Shown here piece by piece: positions 44,792-59,436 of a stretch of DNA of 64,000 bases. This DNA is from Entomortierella parvispora. Its lineage: Eukaryota; Mortierellomycota; Mortierellomycetes; Mortierellales; Mortierellaceae. The notes beneath the pieces are model-generated. The model did not search any database. It saw only the letters and a program-made list of their open reading frames with translations, and was not told where the DNA came from. Positions within the stretch are counted from its first letter, which is position 1. The number at the start of each line of letters is the position of its first letter. Location of the stretch: positions 1,116,001 through 1,180,000 of the forward strand of contig OY752142.1 in the NCBI GenBank assembly GCA_963573315.1. The letters are read 5' to 3'. A program made the position numbers and the translations under genes.

Positions 44792-45064
44792 GAGCGCCCC
44801 CTTCAATAAAACGCATGTTGCCACCAAAAAAAAAAAAGGGCTGTCCGTGGCCGAAAGTCAACATGTCCAAGCCACCGCGTGTTTTTCTCACTCGACACAA
44901 AAAAATGTTCCCCCGCTTCGTTGCAACTCTTTCTTTCAGAGTCAGTCTTACATCTCAACCCTTTCCCCACTCCTCTCCTCCTCGCACCCACCAAGAGCTC
45001 CTCTTGTTGCCTCAACCTCCCTCTCTTTCTCTTGCACTTCACTGTCCAAAGAGACCCTTCATAG

Positions 45065-48036
<2,972 letters not shown>

Positions 48037-50410
48037 AAACTCCTCCCAAGAGCAACACCGACTTGAGATAGGCAAAAGAACCGCCTATCATCCACAAATG
48101 GAGATGAAGATCCGAATCATTATTACTTTTTACATATAGTCCCCCCCCCCCCAAAAAAAAAATCCCCAAACCCCTACCTTGTACCAACATACCACCCAAA
48201 AAAAATCATTTATTATCATTATCATTCACTGTCGAAGCCTTCGCTGGATTGAAGCCTTGACAGGCTGGGACCAAGTTCTTGTTCTATGGCATCAAGAAAC
48301 TATATTTTTCCGGTGGTGCCTTTGAGAGCAATTGAAGAAGTTCTCCACTTGCAAAAAGTCACCCGAGTCGAAGGATTCAGCGCCTTTTTTGCTAAAGCGG
48401 GGAGAGAGGCTTGTAAACCTGGCGAGGTACATAGCCACCGCCAGATACTTTTTTTCCTGTTACTGGAGACAATGCAGACTTGCGGAGAAAGAAGAGTATC
48501 GTAGAAAATTGGCATCCCAGAAGATAAGCTGGATCGAAAGGACGATAGGAGGATGCCCCTGCTCTCGAATGAGATGCCCGCACTACCTCTTTTTTTTCCC
48601 ACAATGCAAGGAGACTTGCTCCCTTCCGCTAGCACATGATAGCTTCTTGGCCTTAATGATGGAGTGCGTGAAGACTGGGTCTCGTATTCCGAAACACCTT
48701 CGGACTCAAATGATTAAGCAGCTTTATGGCTCTTATCTTTGGTTTGGACGTGATGAAGCGGCCGCCTTTTGCGTCGATCTTTATTCGTTTTCATTTCTGG
48801 ACGACTTCATCCCTCGGTTATTTTGAGAGGACAACAGGATCATGTCAGAATGAACAAGGTGATGAGATAGCTATGTTGTTTTTGTTTTTGTTTTGATTTT
48901 TTTTCTTCTGCGAGTTGGCTAATTGCTGGTGAGCCCATGGCAAGAAAGAGGAGGGAAGTGCGTGTAGCCAGCCCATGGCATGAAAGAGGCGTGTAGCCCT
49001 GTTAAGAGCCCTGGTGTAAATAAACAAGAGATGCAAAGGCCAACCACGACGTTGCCTGTGATCTCGACTGATGTTTTTTTTTCATTCTCTACACTGTAGC
49101 CTCGCGGTCAAAATGTCTTATTTATCATCTCCGAACCAGTCTCTCATTCCGTGATCAAGCGAATTTCTTTTTTGGTCGTTCACTTCCACTGCCTCATGCT
49201 GTACCTTTCCCCCCCTTCTGCTCTTGAAAGAAACAAGCTCGTTTGGTCTCCATCTACGATTGACTCTTTCCTTTATATTGAAAAAAAAGAGCTGTCGGCG
49301 AACGAACTACGGACTCTATCCACAAGAAACGTTTTCAATTGTGGACTATCTTGCATATCGTCTTACTGTGCAGGTACTACTCAGCATGTAAGAGATGATG
49401 ATTTTTTTTGAGCACTCACTCAAAGTCAGGGATCTTCGATCCGTGTCTTTCCTTCACATAGAATAGAAGGGTGGGGTGGGGGGCGAATTTCGAATATACA
49501 CATGAACGCGCAAAGGCCATTCGCTGTGTGTTGTATCTTCAGGGAATCCAGGAACGACGGGGTGAGGCAAAAAACGAGACGCCATGATGCGGAAGAATGG
49601 GACACACCGCAGGCACATGTTAGGACGTTCTCAGCTGTGTTTCCCTCACCTCCTACCTCCCTCCTTTACCCTACCGTGTCCCAAAACAACCGTTTCGTTG
49701 TTTTGTGCGCAATTGCACCGGTGCAGCACGCACATGTTCAACAGTCACCGTCGCACTAAGGTCGTTGGGGGAACACATGGGAGGCTTGCCTTTCGTAATA
49801 AGAGACAACGCCCGTGGCAATGACAAGGTGGTTATTAATAACAGCACCATTGAGGGACATGGGAGGAAGGTGCGAGATAGTCGTTTCTTTCTTTCTTTTC
49901 CAGCTTCCTATTCACTTTTGTCGCTGCTTAGCTTTTCCCCCCTGCGCTCCTCGGATCTCGATATAAAGGGCAACCTGAACATGTGGTTCCTGTTGCAACA
50001 AAACAAAAAATTAAAAAAAAAAGACTCCTTCCACCGCTTCAAATCTGTCCATCATCATCCATCTTTTTTTTCAGATCCCAGTCCTCCGAACCACTTATTT
50101 GGATGTTCTCTCTCCCTGATCGGTTGGCTTTAACCCTCGGCTGCTGTTCTACCGTTTCCCTCGGACAAAATTATTTGTCCAATTCCTTCGCCACACACCC
50201 TCTTTTTTGCGCAAGAATTTCACTCGGTCACCCTCTTCGCCCTATTTTCTTTCCCACTTTTTCTCATTCTTTCAAAGTCCCTCACTTGCATTCGACCTTG
50301 CAATATCAATAGTTTGCTCGTAATCTTCTTTCCTGTCTTCTGTTTGTTTTTGTTCCTCATAGTTTCCTTCATTTTTCATTATTTTTGTTTTGAACTTTTA
50401 TCCCACTGCT
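48037..50410. other. Spacer between ADE5,7 and the bHLH gene
   Basis: There are 2.4 kb without a supported gene. It includes a homopolymer junction of 12 C then 10 A at 48141-48162, and a plus-strand frame of about 164 codons (48332-48826) that begins at TTG, contains no recognisable motif and has no leader. The top strand from about 50060 to 50400 is C/T-rich, a likely leader for the bHLH gene. Confidence 0.4.
48141..48162 (+). repeat. Homopolymer junction C12-A10
   Basis: About twelve C residues followed directly by about ten A residues, 105 bases downstream of the ADE5,7 stop. Such runs are prone to assembly length error. Confidence 0.8.
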
Positions 50411-52570
50411 ATGGATCAGCATACAAATTCATCATCCTCCCAACAGCAGAGGTATGAGAAAGAACGGCATCAGTACCATCTACAACAGCAGCAGCAACAA
50501 TTACGACAGCGTCAAGAACAAACACAGCAGCTTCACACCATTCAGCTTCAACGACACCAGCAACTACAACATGACTTTATGACAGAAGGGGCCGATCCTT
50601 CTGTGTATGACGACTCGAGGCAACAGCGACAACATCCTCCACAAGACTATCATCGCCAAAATCATAACCAGCACAACTATTATCAATACAGCGGCTATAA
50701 CGAAGAACATCACGACAAAGATCTGACAGATAAACACGTGTCGCTGCCATCACCTTCCTCTTCAACGACAACCACAATATCGACATTGGCTGCTTTGCCC
50801 TCGCACCACCATCACCCATCAAAACCCTCGAAGTTGTCAACGTCGTCGTCAACGTCTTCTTCTCCTTCCATGGCAATGTGGACGGGAAACACTCGTCAGA
50901 CTGTTGGTCCCCAAAACTCTCGTGATGGATCCTTTGGCTACCAGAGTTACCCAACGGCAGAGCAAAATCATACCGGAGGGATGGACGCTGTAGACTTGAC
51001 TCTCACAGGACTCGAACCGTTAGAATCCTTGGCAGCTCTTTCCGTTTTGTCTCCTTCGCTTCCTGTCCCCAATCCGAATCCAAATGTATCTGGGTCTATG
51101 GGCCCAGAGAGTGGTTTCCAAACACCTCCTCCCCAATTGACAGCTGAGGGCGCCGCGTCCTACTTCTCTCCAGACTTTTATCACCACGGTAGGAGCTCGC
51201 CAAGTGCTCTCCACAGTCAACAACATTTGACTCAACAACACCAACAGCAGGCGTACCAACAACAGCAGCAGCAACAACGAGGCTTACTGTTACCAGTCGG
51301 GACGGGATTAACAGGAAACACCTTGACTGGGTATTCAAGTCTTGGAGCATCTATCTCATCCATGGTGCCTGCAACGACATCGGTAACCACCTTCCCCTTT
51401 AGTCAACATCCTCAGCAAAGCCCACGTTTCCAACAGGAAGAGCAACAGCAGCCGCAACAATACGACCACTCCAGCGTTCATTCTGCAGCCAAAAGAGCAA
51501 CATTCTCCAATGATGAGCGGTCCGGGTCACACATCTTGACATCGGACTCTGCCATGTTATCTTCCAGCTTTTCTGAGAGCGCTACACTCAAAGAACAATC
51601 GTTTTCAAATCCATCCCCTCGATCCAACTCCACCCACGCGGCGGGTACTGGAACTCAATCCAGCCCCTCACCTTCGACGACTTCAACGACAACAACAAGG
51701 TCCAGGATTGAGGCGAATCCTTCGAGATCCTCTGCGTTTGTACCGCCTCGTCGAGCGCGATTTGTCCCTCATCGAGCTCCCCAAAAGCGAGAACCGCGGA
51801 AATACCACGGTCGACAAATGCGAAAGGTGCCTCTGCCACCAGAGGATCTCACACCGTTCCTGCAGTTTCCGTCGTTTTATTCTCAGCAGCACTACCCACA
51901 ACAACAACAACAACAACAACAACAACAGCAGCAGCAGCAGCAGCAGCATCAGCAACAACAACAGCAACAGCAGCAGCAACCACTTTATCATTCACAATTC
52001 GCCAACACGAATCCTCACCATAGATCATTCCAGTCTCATCTACCCTTCTCACAACCACAACCGCAGGCTCCAACGAGAAGACTTGCTCATATCCTTTCAG
52101 AGCAGAAACGACGCGAAAAGATTAACGGTGGTTTTGATGAGCTGAAGGGCGTGATCCCAGAGTAAGAAAAAAAGAACAAGACTTCCGTCCCTTCATTCTG
52201 TTACGTGTCAACATGCCCTTATTTTGGAATTATGGTCTCTAAACCTTCTTTATTTTTCATAAATGTAATCAGATGTGCCCAAAACACGGATTCGAAGGCG
52301 ACGATCTTGCGCAAAGCAGTGGATTATATCTTGCTACTGGAGGACGAGCTTCGAAAGTACATTGATCATTTCGGGCCATACGATGCAAGTCCGCCGCTGC
52401 CATCTCATTTCCTAGAGGATTCAATGAAGACAGATCCAGCCTTTGGAAAGAATAGGGATGTAGGGGGCTTGAGCGATGAAGACAATGAGAGTGGTGAGGA
52501 AGAAGAAGAGGATGAAGACGCGCACGATGTCGGTGATCATGCAGGTATTCAACCTCATGAGGACCAATAG
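50411..52570 (+). CDS. Glutamine-rich bHLH transcription factor, 682 aa
   Basis: Exon 1 is 50411-52161 and exon 2 is 52273-52570. The frame is open a little upstream, but 50411 is its first ATG. About 550 residues of Gln/Ser/His/Pro-rich sequence include a tract of about 17 Gln, one His, then 10 Gln (51898-51980). The bHLH follows: a basic region RRLAHILSEQKRREKINGG with His, Glu and Arg at the 5-9-13 positions that read CACGTG E-boxes, helix 1 FDELKGVIPE, a loop split by the intron, and helix 2 DSKATILRKAVDYILLLEDE. Helix 2 and the HILSEQKRR basic region look most like the Mondo/MLX and USF branches. The tail is acidic. A weak donor at 52545 and a good acceptor at 52614 would give a different C-terminus ending at 52697. 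It lies in tandem with a PAS gene. Confidence 0.85.
51898..51981 (+). repeat. (CAA/CAG)n repeat coding for polyglutamine
   Basis: An in-frame CAA then CAG run within the bHLH gene exon 1, interrupted by one CAT (His). It is long enough to be polymorphic. Confidence 0.85.
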
Positions 52571-52973
52571 GAATAAAAATAAAAAGTAAAAAAAAAATCT
52601 CCTACTGTTTGCAGAGGACGCGTTTTGGCCTAGGAGAAAGGGTTTTTTTGTTGGCAATACGTGTGGCAAAGAACCGGAAGACTCGATCAACGTGTAGTTG
52701 CTGCTACGTTGGCCGTTGATGCCATCCAACTTCGATCGCTTGCATTTGCTCTGGAATGCAGGAGGTGTCTATGCACACAGGTATCATTTCCGAGCAAAAG
52801 AGCGGCAGTGTCATTGCTGGAACCGGAAGAAAGGAAAGAATTAACAAAATCATGGTTAGTATGTCATTCTCCTAGATTGAGCAGATGGTTGTCTTTGCAG
52901 GGAAAAGAGTGGTGGGGTCTTTTGGAGCACAGCATGGACGTAAGCAAGCGTTATGTACTTGGAGGAAGAGAAC

Positions 52974-53006
<33 letters not shown>

Positions 53007-53562
53007 AGCAAAGGACTTCGGAATTGAAAAGGAGAAAGGGGAGAGAGGGAAAGAAAAAAAAAGAGAACAACAGATAGAAAAAAGAAAAGGTCGAGACCAC
53101 TGAAGCGAGGAGAAGAAGGGAGGGTAGAGAGGGGAGGTGAAGAGGGACTGGCAGCCGACAGCAAGGGAAGTGACAATCATTGCCTCTCCCCTTTGGGAGA
53201 GAAGCATCGCCCATTTGCATAAGAAACAGAAACAGGGCAGCAGTGTGACAGTCTGTCTATCTGTGCGGTGTGCATGTGTGCGATTTGAATGTGTGCGGTG
53301 TGAATGTGTGCGATTTATCACTTGCTTTCCTGCTTGCTTCTTTCTTCTCTTCTCTTTTTCTTCCTTCCCTTCCTTCTTCGCCTTCTCTCTTACTCTCGTC
53401 TCGTCTCCTTCTCTATTCTGCTGGATGCATCCGTGCTGATCTCCCTTCCCTTCCCTTCCCCTCTTCCTCCCGTTGCCCTTTCTTCCGTCCACTCTGCCTA
53501 CTGTCTCTCCCGCGCTCAACTCTCACAAAAGGAATCAGCAAAAAAAAAAAAGAGTTACATTC
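52571..53562. other. Spacer between the bHLH and PAS genes
   Basis: It contains a run of about 29 A residues (52974-53002), imperfect TGTGCGGTGTGAATG-type repeats (about 53262-53318) and a C/T-rich tract leading to the PAS start. A plus-strand frame (52661-53077) is open for 138 codons but ends in the poly(A) run and has no recognised motif. No gene is supported. Confidence 0.4.
52974..53002 (+). repeat. Poly(A) run of about 29
   Basis: An uninterrupted A homopolymer in the spacer. It could be a microsatellite or the tail of an old retroposed sequence; there is no recognisable retroposon body upstream. Confidence 0.8.
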
Positions 53563-56266
53563 ATGTTCAAGGTTGACAACTTCATTTCCTTTCATGATCT
53601 CACCCCAGCCGCAAACTTCCTCTGGGCGTCCATCTCAATCACTTTCTGTCTCGGCTATGAGCCCGAGGAAATTGTTGGTGTCGCCGCCTATGATGTCATC
53701 CACCCGGACGATGCCGCCTACGTCAAGGTGACACATCAGGAGAACGTCCTCAACGAGATGGTCGGCACTCAGTTGGCCTTGCGCTACAAACACAAGAACG
53801 GAACTTGGATCCCTTTCATGGTCTTTTTCAGTCTCTGTTATGACTACATTGTCAGCTGTGCAACTCGGATCGAACAGACGGATGGCACCAGTAAGTAGAT
53901 GTTTTGTTGTAGTTTTGTTATATTTTCCTGGTATGGTTCCAAGGAAGGGAGACGCATGAGTGATGAATGACCTTCAGGGGGGGGGACATCGTTACTGTTC
54001 AAGGGTCGGGTAAACTCATCCACAAAGGAAAGGAGAAAAGAGAGACGGGGTCAAGGACAGCGCCAGGAAAGATGGAGTGCAGCCGCACCCGCACCACGTT
54101 GTTGAATCGACAGCCCAGCGGGTCATCCAACAATCTCGACAACCTCGGCGGGGCAGCCGTTAAGAAATCGGCATTTTTTTGGGACAGTGTGAAGGTGCAG
54201 ATCCTTCCCCTTGCAAGGTCGATCAGATAAAAGGCTGTTGAAGATTGAGATTGGATGCGGGACATGTCTTTTTGTGGCGAATCTTGTTAGGGGAAGCCAG
54301 AGAGAAGGCAAATGGTGGCAGCGATGCTGATAATGGATCGATCGGTTGGAACGGCAGCAGCTGTGTGTCTTTTTCTATTTTCAAGTTTTTCTGACATGTC
54401 TTTTTATCATCACTAGTTCGACAACTCAGCACCCATTCTGCAGCAATGACAAGCTTGGTTGGATCACAGGAAGAGGTATGAGCATTTGCCTCTTTTGCCC
54501 TTTACACCATTCTTGGAGGCAGATCGAGAATCCCTGCGTGGACACAACAAACAACAAAACAAAATGCAAACAAGGGGCATGAAAGGTTCGAAAGTGGGTC
54601 AAAAGGTCCTTGTCGTGCATCAACCCTGCCTTGTCTGGAGTTCTGGACCGCCTGGATCCCTCGCTCTTCTTCAACAAAAACGACGCCCGCCCTACCCCTT
54701 CCCCTCCCCCCTTTTTCACGCCTGGACCTTCAATCATTGGTCCCTTTGTGATTGGTGTCCTTGGCGGCATGGTTGCAGGTGCGCAAGTTGCAGGTGCAGA
54801 ATCAGATCGCTCATCTTTTGTATCCCGTTTTTTAGGAGTTTGAACGGATCCGTCGCCACCACGAGGCCTTTTATGCAAACACATGGAATCCCAATGTCCT
54901 TGATCCAGAACCTCGAGTGTGCATGATCCTAAACAGATTCTCTCGCAGCCTAGGGATTATGTACGCGTCTCCTTCGTGTCAACTCATATTTCAAGTCGAG
55001 CCCGAGTTGATGATCGGCAAGCCTTTCCTTCTTTATATACGCTCGGATGACTTGGCCTCGTTTGTGGAGCAGGTAGATCTGGCAAAATCCTCAAACGTGG
55101 TGTCACACATGCGATTTTGGTTCCAATCGCCAAACTGTATGGATGAAATTCCCTGCGAGGCGATGCTCTTTGGGGCTGCAGACGGTATGATCACGATCTT
55201 GCGACGATGTAAACCCTTTGTAAGGAAGAGAATGATCTTGAGTGATGGCGACATTGGACGGATAGGTGGGATCACCAGAGTGTATCCAGCACGATCCAAT
55301 CGAAGGAATATGTCAGGCCCTGGAAACAGGCAGAGGGTCAGCCGCTTCTCAGCAGCTGACAGATCTTCGGTCAACTGGAGTTCATCTCCGTCAATCTCTC
55401 CTCTGTCTTCGACACATTCGTCTTTCATCTCAACGATTTCGGAGGCAGCAATACCGACGGACTCGTACGTATCACATGGGTCCATGGCGTCCTATGACGC
55501 CTCGACAGAGTCGTCGTCGTCGTTCACATCACACTTTTCGTCACCCCCCGCAGTTGCAACAATCTCATCACCGACGAATCCACTCCACCAAACGCATTCA
55601 CACATCGCCTCGACCTTGAGTACTCCACCGCAGTCCTGCGCGTCCTCTGTTCAATCTGCGTCTTCATCATCCGGATCTTATATTACTGGTGGGGACACTA
55701 CGAGTACCGCGAGTGCATTTGGGACGCGCTCCTATAGGGCTCCTCTTAGGAGCATGCCTGTTGGGTCGATCAATTCCATCATGAACTTGGATCGAGAACA
55801 CAATCGGTTACGACCTCTTAGGTCGTTTCACAGAGATGAGTCGGATGTAGTAGACAGTTCGACCCCATTACCCAGCGGATACCAGTTGCGAAAACATCAT
55901 GTACAGGAAGCGGACTTGGACGACTCGACTTTTTTTCAGCAGGACTCTCAACAACAACAACAACAACAACAACAATTTGTTGGGCCTTTGAAGCAGAGTC
56001 TCGGGTCCCACCCATATCGACAATCATCACCACGTTCACGAGATCGGATGCAGTCGCAACCGCAATATTCCTATGCACAGCCTCAGCCACAATCATCACA
56101 ACATCCAGAGCGAACCCCGCTCTATGGCCAGCCGCACCATCACTATCAGCAACAGCAGCAGGATCGCTACGATACTTCTAGCGTTGAGACCGATCTAGTA
56201 TCAGACCACGAACAGCTTACTGCAGATTTGATGGAGCTGGAGCTGGAAGAGGCAGAACCATTGTAA
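53563..56266 (+). CDS. PAS-domain protein, two PAS modules, 605 aa
   Basis: Exons 53563-53890, 54417-54475 and 54836-56266 give 606 codons. The introns are long for this window (526 and 360 bp). The first PAS fills residues 3-105 (FCLGYEPEEIVGVAAYDVIH, then PDDAAYVKVTHQENVLNEMV and KNGTWIPFMVFFSLC). A second PAS-like region lies at about 150-250 (RSLGIMYASPSCQLIFQVEP, then GKPFLLYIRSDDLASFVEQV). The remaining 350 residues are Ser/Gln/Pro-rich with a short polyglutamine tract and may act as an activation region. No GATA zinc finger or LOV cysteine motif is visible, so it is not a standard White Collar photoreceptor. It could be a sensor or co-regulator that dimerises through PAS. Proteins of this type recur in Mortierellales, as far as I recall. 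Confidence 0.78.
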
Positions 56267-56726
56267 ATATAATATTACCAACGAGATTGTGTAAAAAACA
56301 AGAGAGCGACAGCAGAGAGAAGGAAGTGAAGAGAGAAGGAGGCTGGAGCGCACATGGCCCTAAATTTCATTTCACTGGTCCGGTTGCACGGACATGGTCT
56401 TTTGGCCACACAAACACACAGAAAGAAATGCAGGCACGAACTCGGTGCTATTTTTTTTTTTTTCTGGCCTGATTTATTTTGTCCGTTGCAAACCTTTCTT
56501 CTTGCTCTATTGAGCTCATCCTTCCTTCCGCCGCTCCATCCGCCGCTCCATCCTTCGCCCCATCCATCCCACTGCTCTCATCCTCATTCCTTGCGTTGCT
56601 CTTCATCGTTCCATTCTCATTCTCTTGACTTCCGCTCTCTTGGTCACATCGTCTTCCGACACCCAGCCAACCCAACACCGTCCCTGAGTCGGGTTTCTTT
56701 CGTTTCCCCGGACTCTCGACGCAAAG
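56267..56726. other. Spacer and leader of the kelch gene
   Basis: 460 bp. The last 270 bases are C/T-rich with CATCCGCCGCTCCATCCTTC-type repeated units (about 56530-56570). No gene is supported. Confidence 0.45.
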
Positions 56727-59188
56727 ATGTGCGGGCCGTGCTCAGCGTTGCAACGGTCCTTCACTACCGGCACCTCCACCACCACCACTTCGACTGCCTC
56801 CTCTCTGCCCCCCTCCTCCTCTTCCTACACTTCCGGGCCTCGTTCTCGCCCCCGGAAGCTACTTCAACTCTCTGTGGCAGCAACAGCTCTTGCCGTTGTC
56901 GCCGGCCAAAGCGCAAACGCAGCTCCCAGTCCTTTTCCAGTCGGAGGATTTGCCATCTGCCAAACACCTTCCTCCCTGCATATCCAAGGCGGAGTAGCCT
57001 TTGCTCCCTCCGCCACCTATCTGCAACCGACGAACCAGCATTTTCGACTCGACCTCTCTGCTTCCTTTGATGGCGCGACCACTTTCCCCACTTGGGCCAA
57101 TCTGACCTCGGATTGGTCTCCATACCAGCGTTTTCATTCCGGAGCCTGTACCCCAGACCAGGCCTCGTTCTTGACTGTTGGAAACGCAGATGAAGCCCTG
57201 ACCGGGGCCACGGGCGGGTTCATGACCGCTTATTCAATCTCGACGGGCAAATGGCAAGCTGTCTCAAAGGCCGTCAGTGTGGCGACGTCCGGTGGAGGCG
57301 GGGGTGGAAAGGGCAGCAACAATGGTGTCGCTGGACGCACCATGGCCGCCATTCTCTTAAGTTCCTCGACCACTAACACAGAAGGCGTGGTCCTAGGTGG
57401 GGGCTGGATTCCCGAGGACTCGAGTACGGTGCGATCGGTGCTGGCAACTGATCTGACAAACTTGGTGACGGAGGCAGACTTGATTGGGCTTTCAGGAGGC
57501 GACCTTGGATCGTTAGCTTGGTCCCAGGCCCCGCTCACGGGTAATGGCGGTAATAATTTGAATTCGAATATCGGGCCGATTGCGGGGACGAGGCTTGTGA
57601 ATCTTCCGAACGGAAAGGCCCTCGTCTTGGGAGGCGTGACAACGGGCAGCGGAGGAGGAGTCTCGTTTTCGAGCCTTCCCATCTTGGACATGGGTTCGGG
57701 GGCTGTCAATACTCAGGTAAATATAGCTGGCGGCATGTCGATGGCTGTCCTTGTATTTTTCGATGGATGATTGCAAACAAGTCAGGGCTGAAGAGTTGTT
57801 GCCATTCGAACCAGATTTATTAATTTCCGACGGGGATTGTTCATCTTTCGTATTCTTTCGCGACTTTACAGAAAGCACAGGGAAGCGGGGTACCTTCGCC
57901 CCGGTATGGCCACTGCGTGGCCTTGTGTAAGTCTTTGCTTTTGGTAGTTGTTCTGTTGCACGAAGAACGTGGGACGGATAAGATTGAGAATGCGGTGATC
58001 ATGCATTGATAAAACAGAATACTCTTATTTTTTTTTCTTCGAATGTTAGCCACGGATGGAAACACAGTCTACATGTTCGGGGGCTCTCTTGTTAGCAATG
58101 ACATGGTAACGAACGACCTTTTCGCCCTTAATCTCCAGTCCTGGACATGGTCACAGCCCACTATCCGATCCAATCCTGCTGCAACCCCACCACCTGTCCG
58201 GGACCATCAGTGCATCATGGTCGGGGACCAACTCATGTCCTTTTTTGGATTCAATACCAACCAGGTCCCAGCCTCATCTGGCTCCTTGACTGTCCCCGGA
58301 TCCTCGACACCCTCTGTCCCTCCTGCACCCTTGATTTATGTTCTTTCTACGACTCAGGGCACTTGGTCCAATCAATTCAACGCCTTGCCCAACACACCCG
58401 CCCCACCTCCCATTCCCAACGCCCCCGCGGACGGAGGCAAGGGCAAGGTGTCGTCAGCAGGAATTGCCTTTGGTGTCATCTTTGGAGGCGCCTTTCTGGG
58501 GGTGATTGGCTTCTTCGTGTATTCACATCGACGTAAGAAGCAACGAAAGGCGGATATACTGTTGTTGATCGAGTTGCAGGAGCGACAGCGCGAGGAAGAA
58601 AAATGGGAGCGCGATCGGGAACGAAGAGAAAGGGAGAGAGAAGACAAGTATTTGCCTCCTACGCCGATAGAACAAGCTCACTGCACAGGCCATCACCCTA
58701 ACCAGTACCAAGCGGACGGGTCCTTTGGTACAGGCACTGCAGGGATAGATGGGCCGCTTTATACGCCTCCATCAGAGTCTCCTTATTACCTGGCTGGAAA
58801 TCCGTTCCAGAACCAAGAGTACGTGAGCCAGCAGCAAATGTACCATCAGCAGCCCTACCAATCGCATTACCCTCCTCCACCCCCTCCAAACCAACAGCGA
58901 AACCCGTTTGAGGCCAATAGCTATTACACTCAACCGACAAGGCAGCAGCAGGACTCTGCCAGCTATGTGCCAGAGGAGATGGGTCACTTTTCGCCTAATA
59001 CGTCGACCGCACCAAGAGACGACGATCAGAACGCAAAGGTACCTCTCCACTTGGAGAGCGGTGAGGCTGGCAGGAATCACGGTAGTGGTAGCAGTCCAAT
59101 CAATAGCGCCGGCGGCGAAGGTGGACGGATATCAGGCCGAGCTGGGGACAAGATGTCGTTTATCGACCCAGGTTCATCGTACCGGTGA
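56727..59188 (+). CDS. Kelch-repeat single-pass membrane protein, 727 aa
   Basis: Exons 56727-57716, 57872-57926 and 58050-59188 give 728 codons. A basic stretch and hydrophobic segment (RPRKLLQLSVAATALAVVAG, residues 42-61), ending in an Ala-x-Ala-like site, looks like a signal peptide with a long n-region. The ectodomain has beta-propeller repeats, the clearest being VPSPRYGHCVALSTDGNTVY, then MFGGSLVSNDMVTNDLFAL and the paired SWTWSQP, and earlier VVLGGGWIPED and ALVLGGVTTG. A membrane helix (AGIAFGVIFGGAFLGVIGFF, about residue 470) is followed by a very basic cytosolic stretch (YSHRRKKQRK), a Glu/Arg-rich coiled coil and a Gln/Pro/Tyr-rich tail. This is a surface or endomembrane kelch protein, a type numerous in Mucoromycota; ligand unknown. 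The 55-bp middle exon completes one kelch motif. Confidence 0.78.
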
Positions 59189-59211
59189 AGTAAAATTGTG
59201 AACAACTCATA

Positions 59212-59217
59212 AATAAA
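59212..59217 (+). terminator. Poly(A) signal AATAAA after the kelch gene
   Basis: Canonical hexamer 24 bases after the stop codon; only about 220 bp remain before the next start codon, so the 3' end must be close. Confidence 0.45.
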
Positions 59218-59436
59218 ACAACAAAAGTCGCGTGCAGAGTGGTCAGGTGTATCTGCGCGCAAGAAAGGGGCAACGAAGAAGAGGGGAAACGAGACGGTGG
59301 GATGGGATGGGATGGGTGGATGTGGAATCTCTTTCTCTTCTTGTTCCATTCACATTTCTCTCTTCATCCCTCCATTCCTTTAACTTTCCCAACCACTCGC
59401 CTTCTACTAGACCTTCCCAGTAGAAACCAATATACA

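Noticed and set aside
48332-48826. A 164-codon plus-strand frame downstream of ADE5,7
   Set aside because: It starts at TTG, has no leader signature or recognisable motif, and is odd in composition (Cys- and aromatic-rich). Not enough to call a gene.
52661-53077. A 138-codon frame between the bHLH and PAS genes
   Set aside because: It runs into a poly(A) tract coding for lysines and has no motif; probably a chance frame.
54610-54843. A 77-codon frame with a hydrophobic segment inside the second intron of the PAS gene
   Set aside because: Reading into the intron from the upstream exon meets a stop at once (GTA TGA), and the flanking splice sites join two PAS-protein segments in frame.
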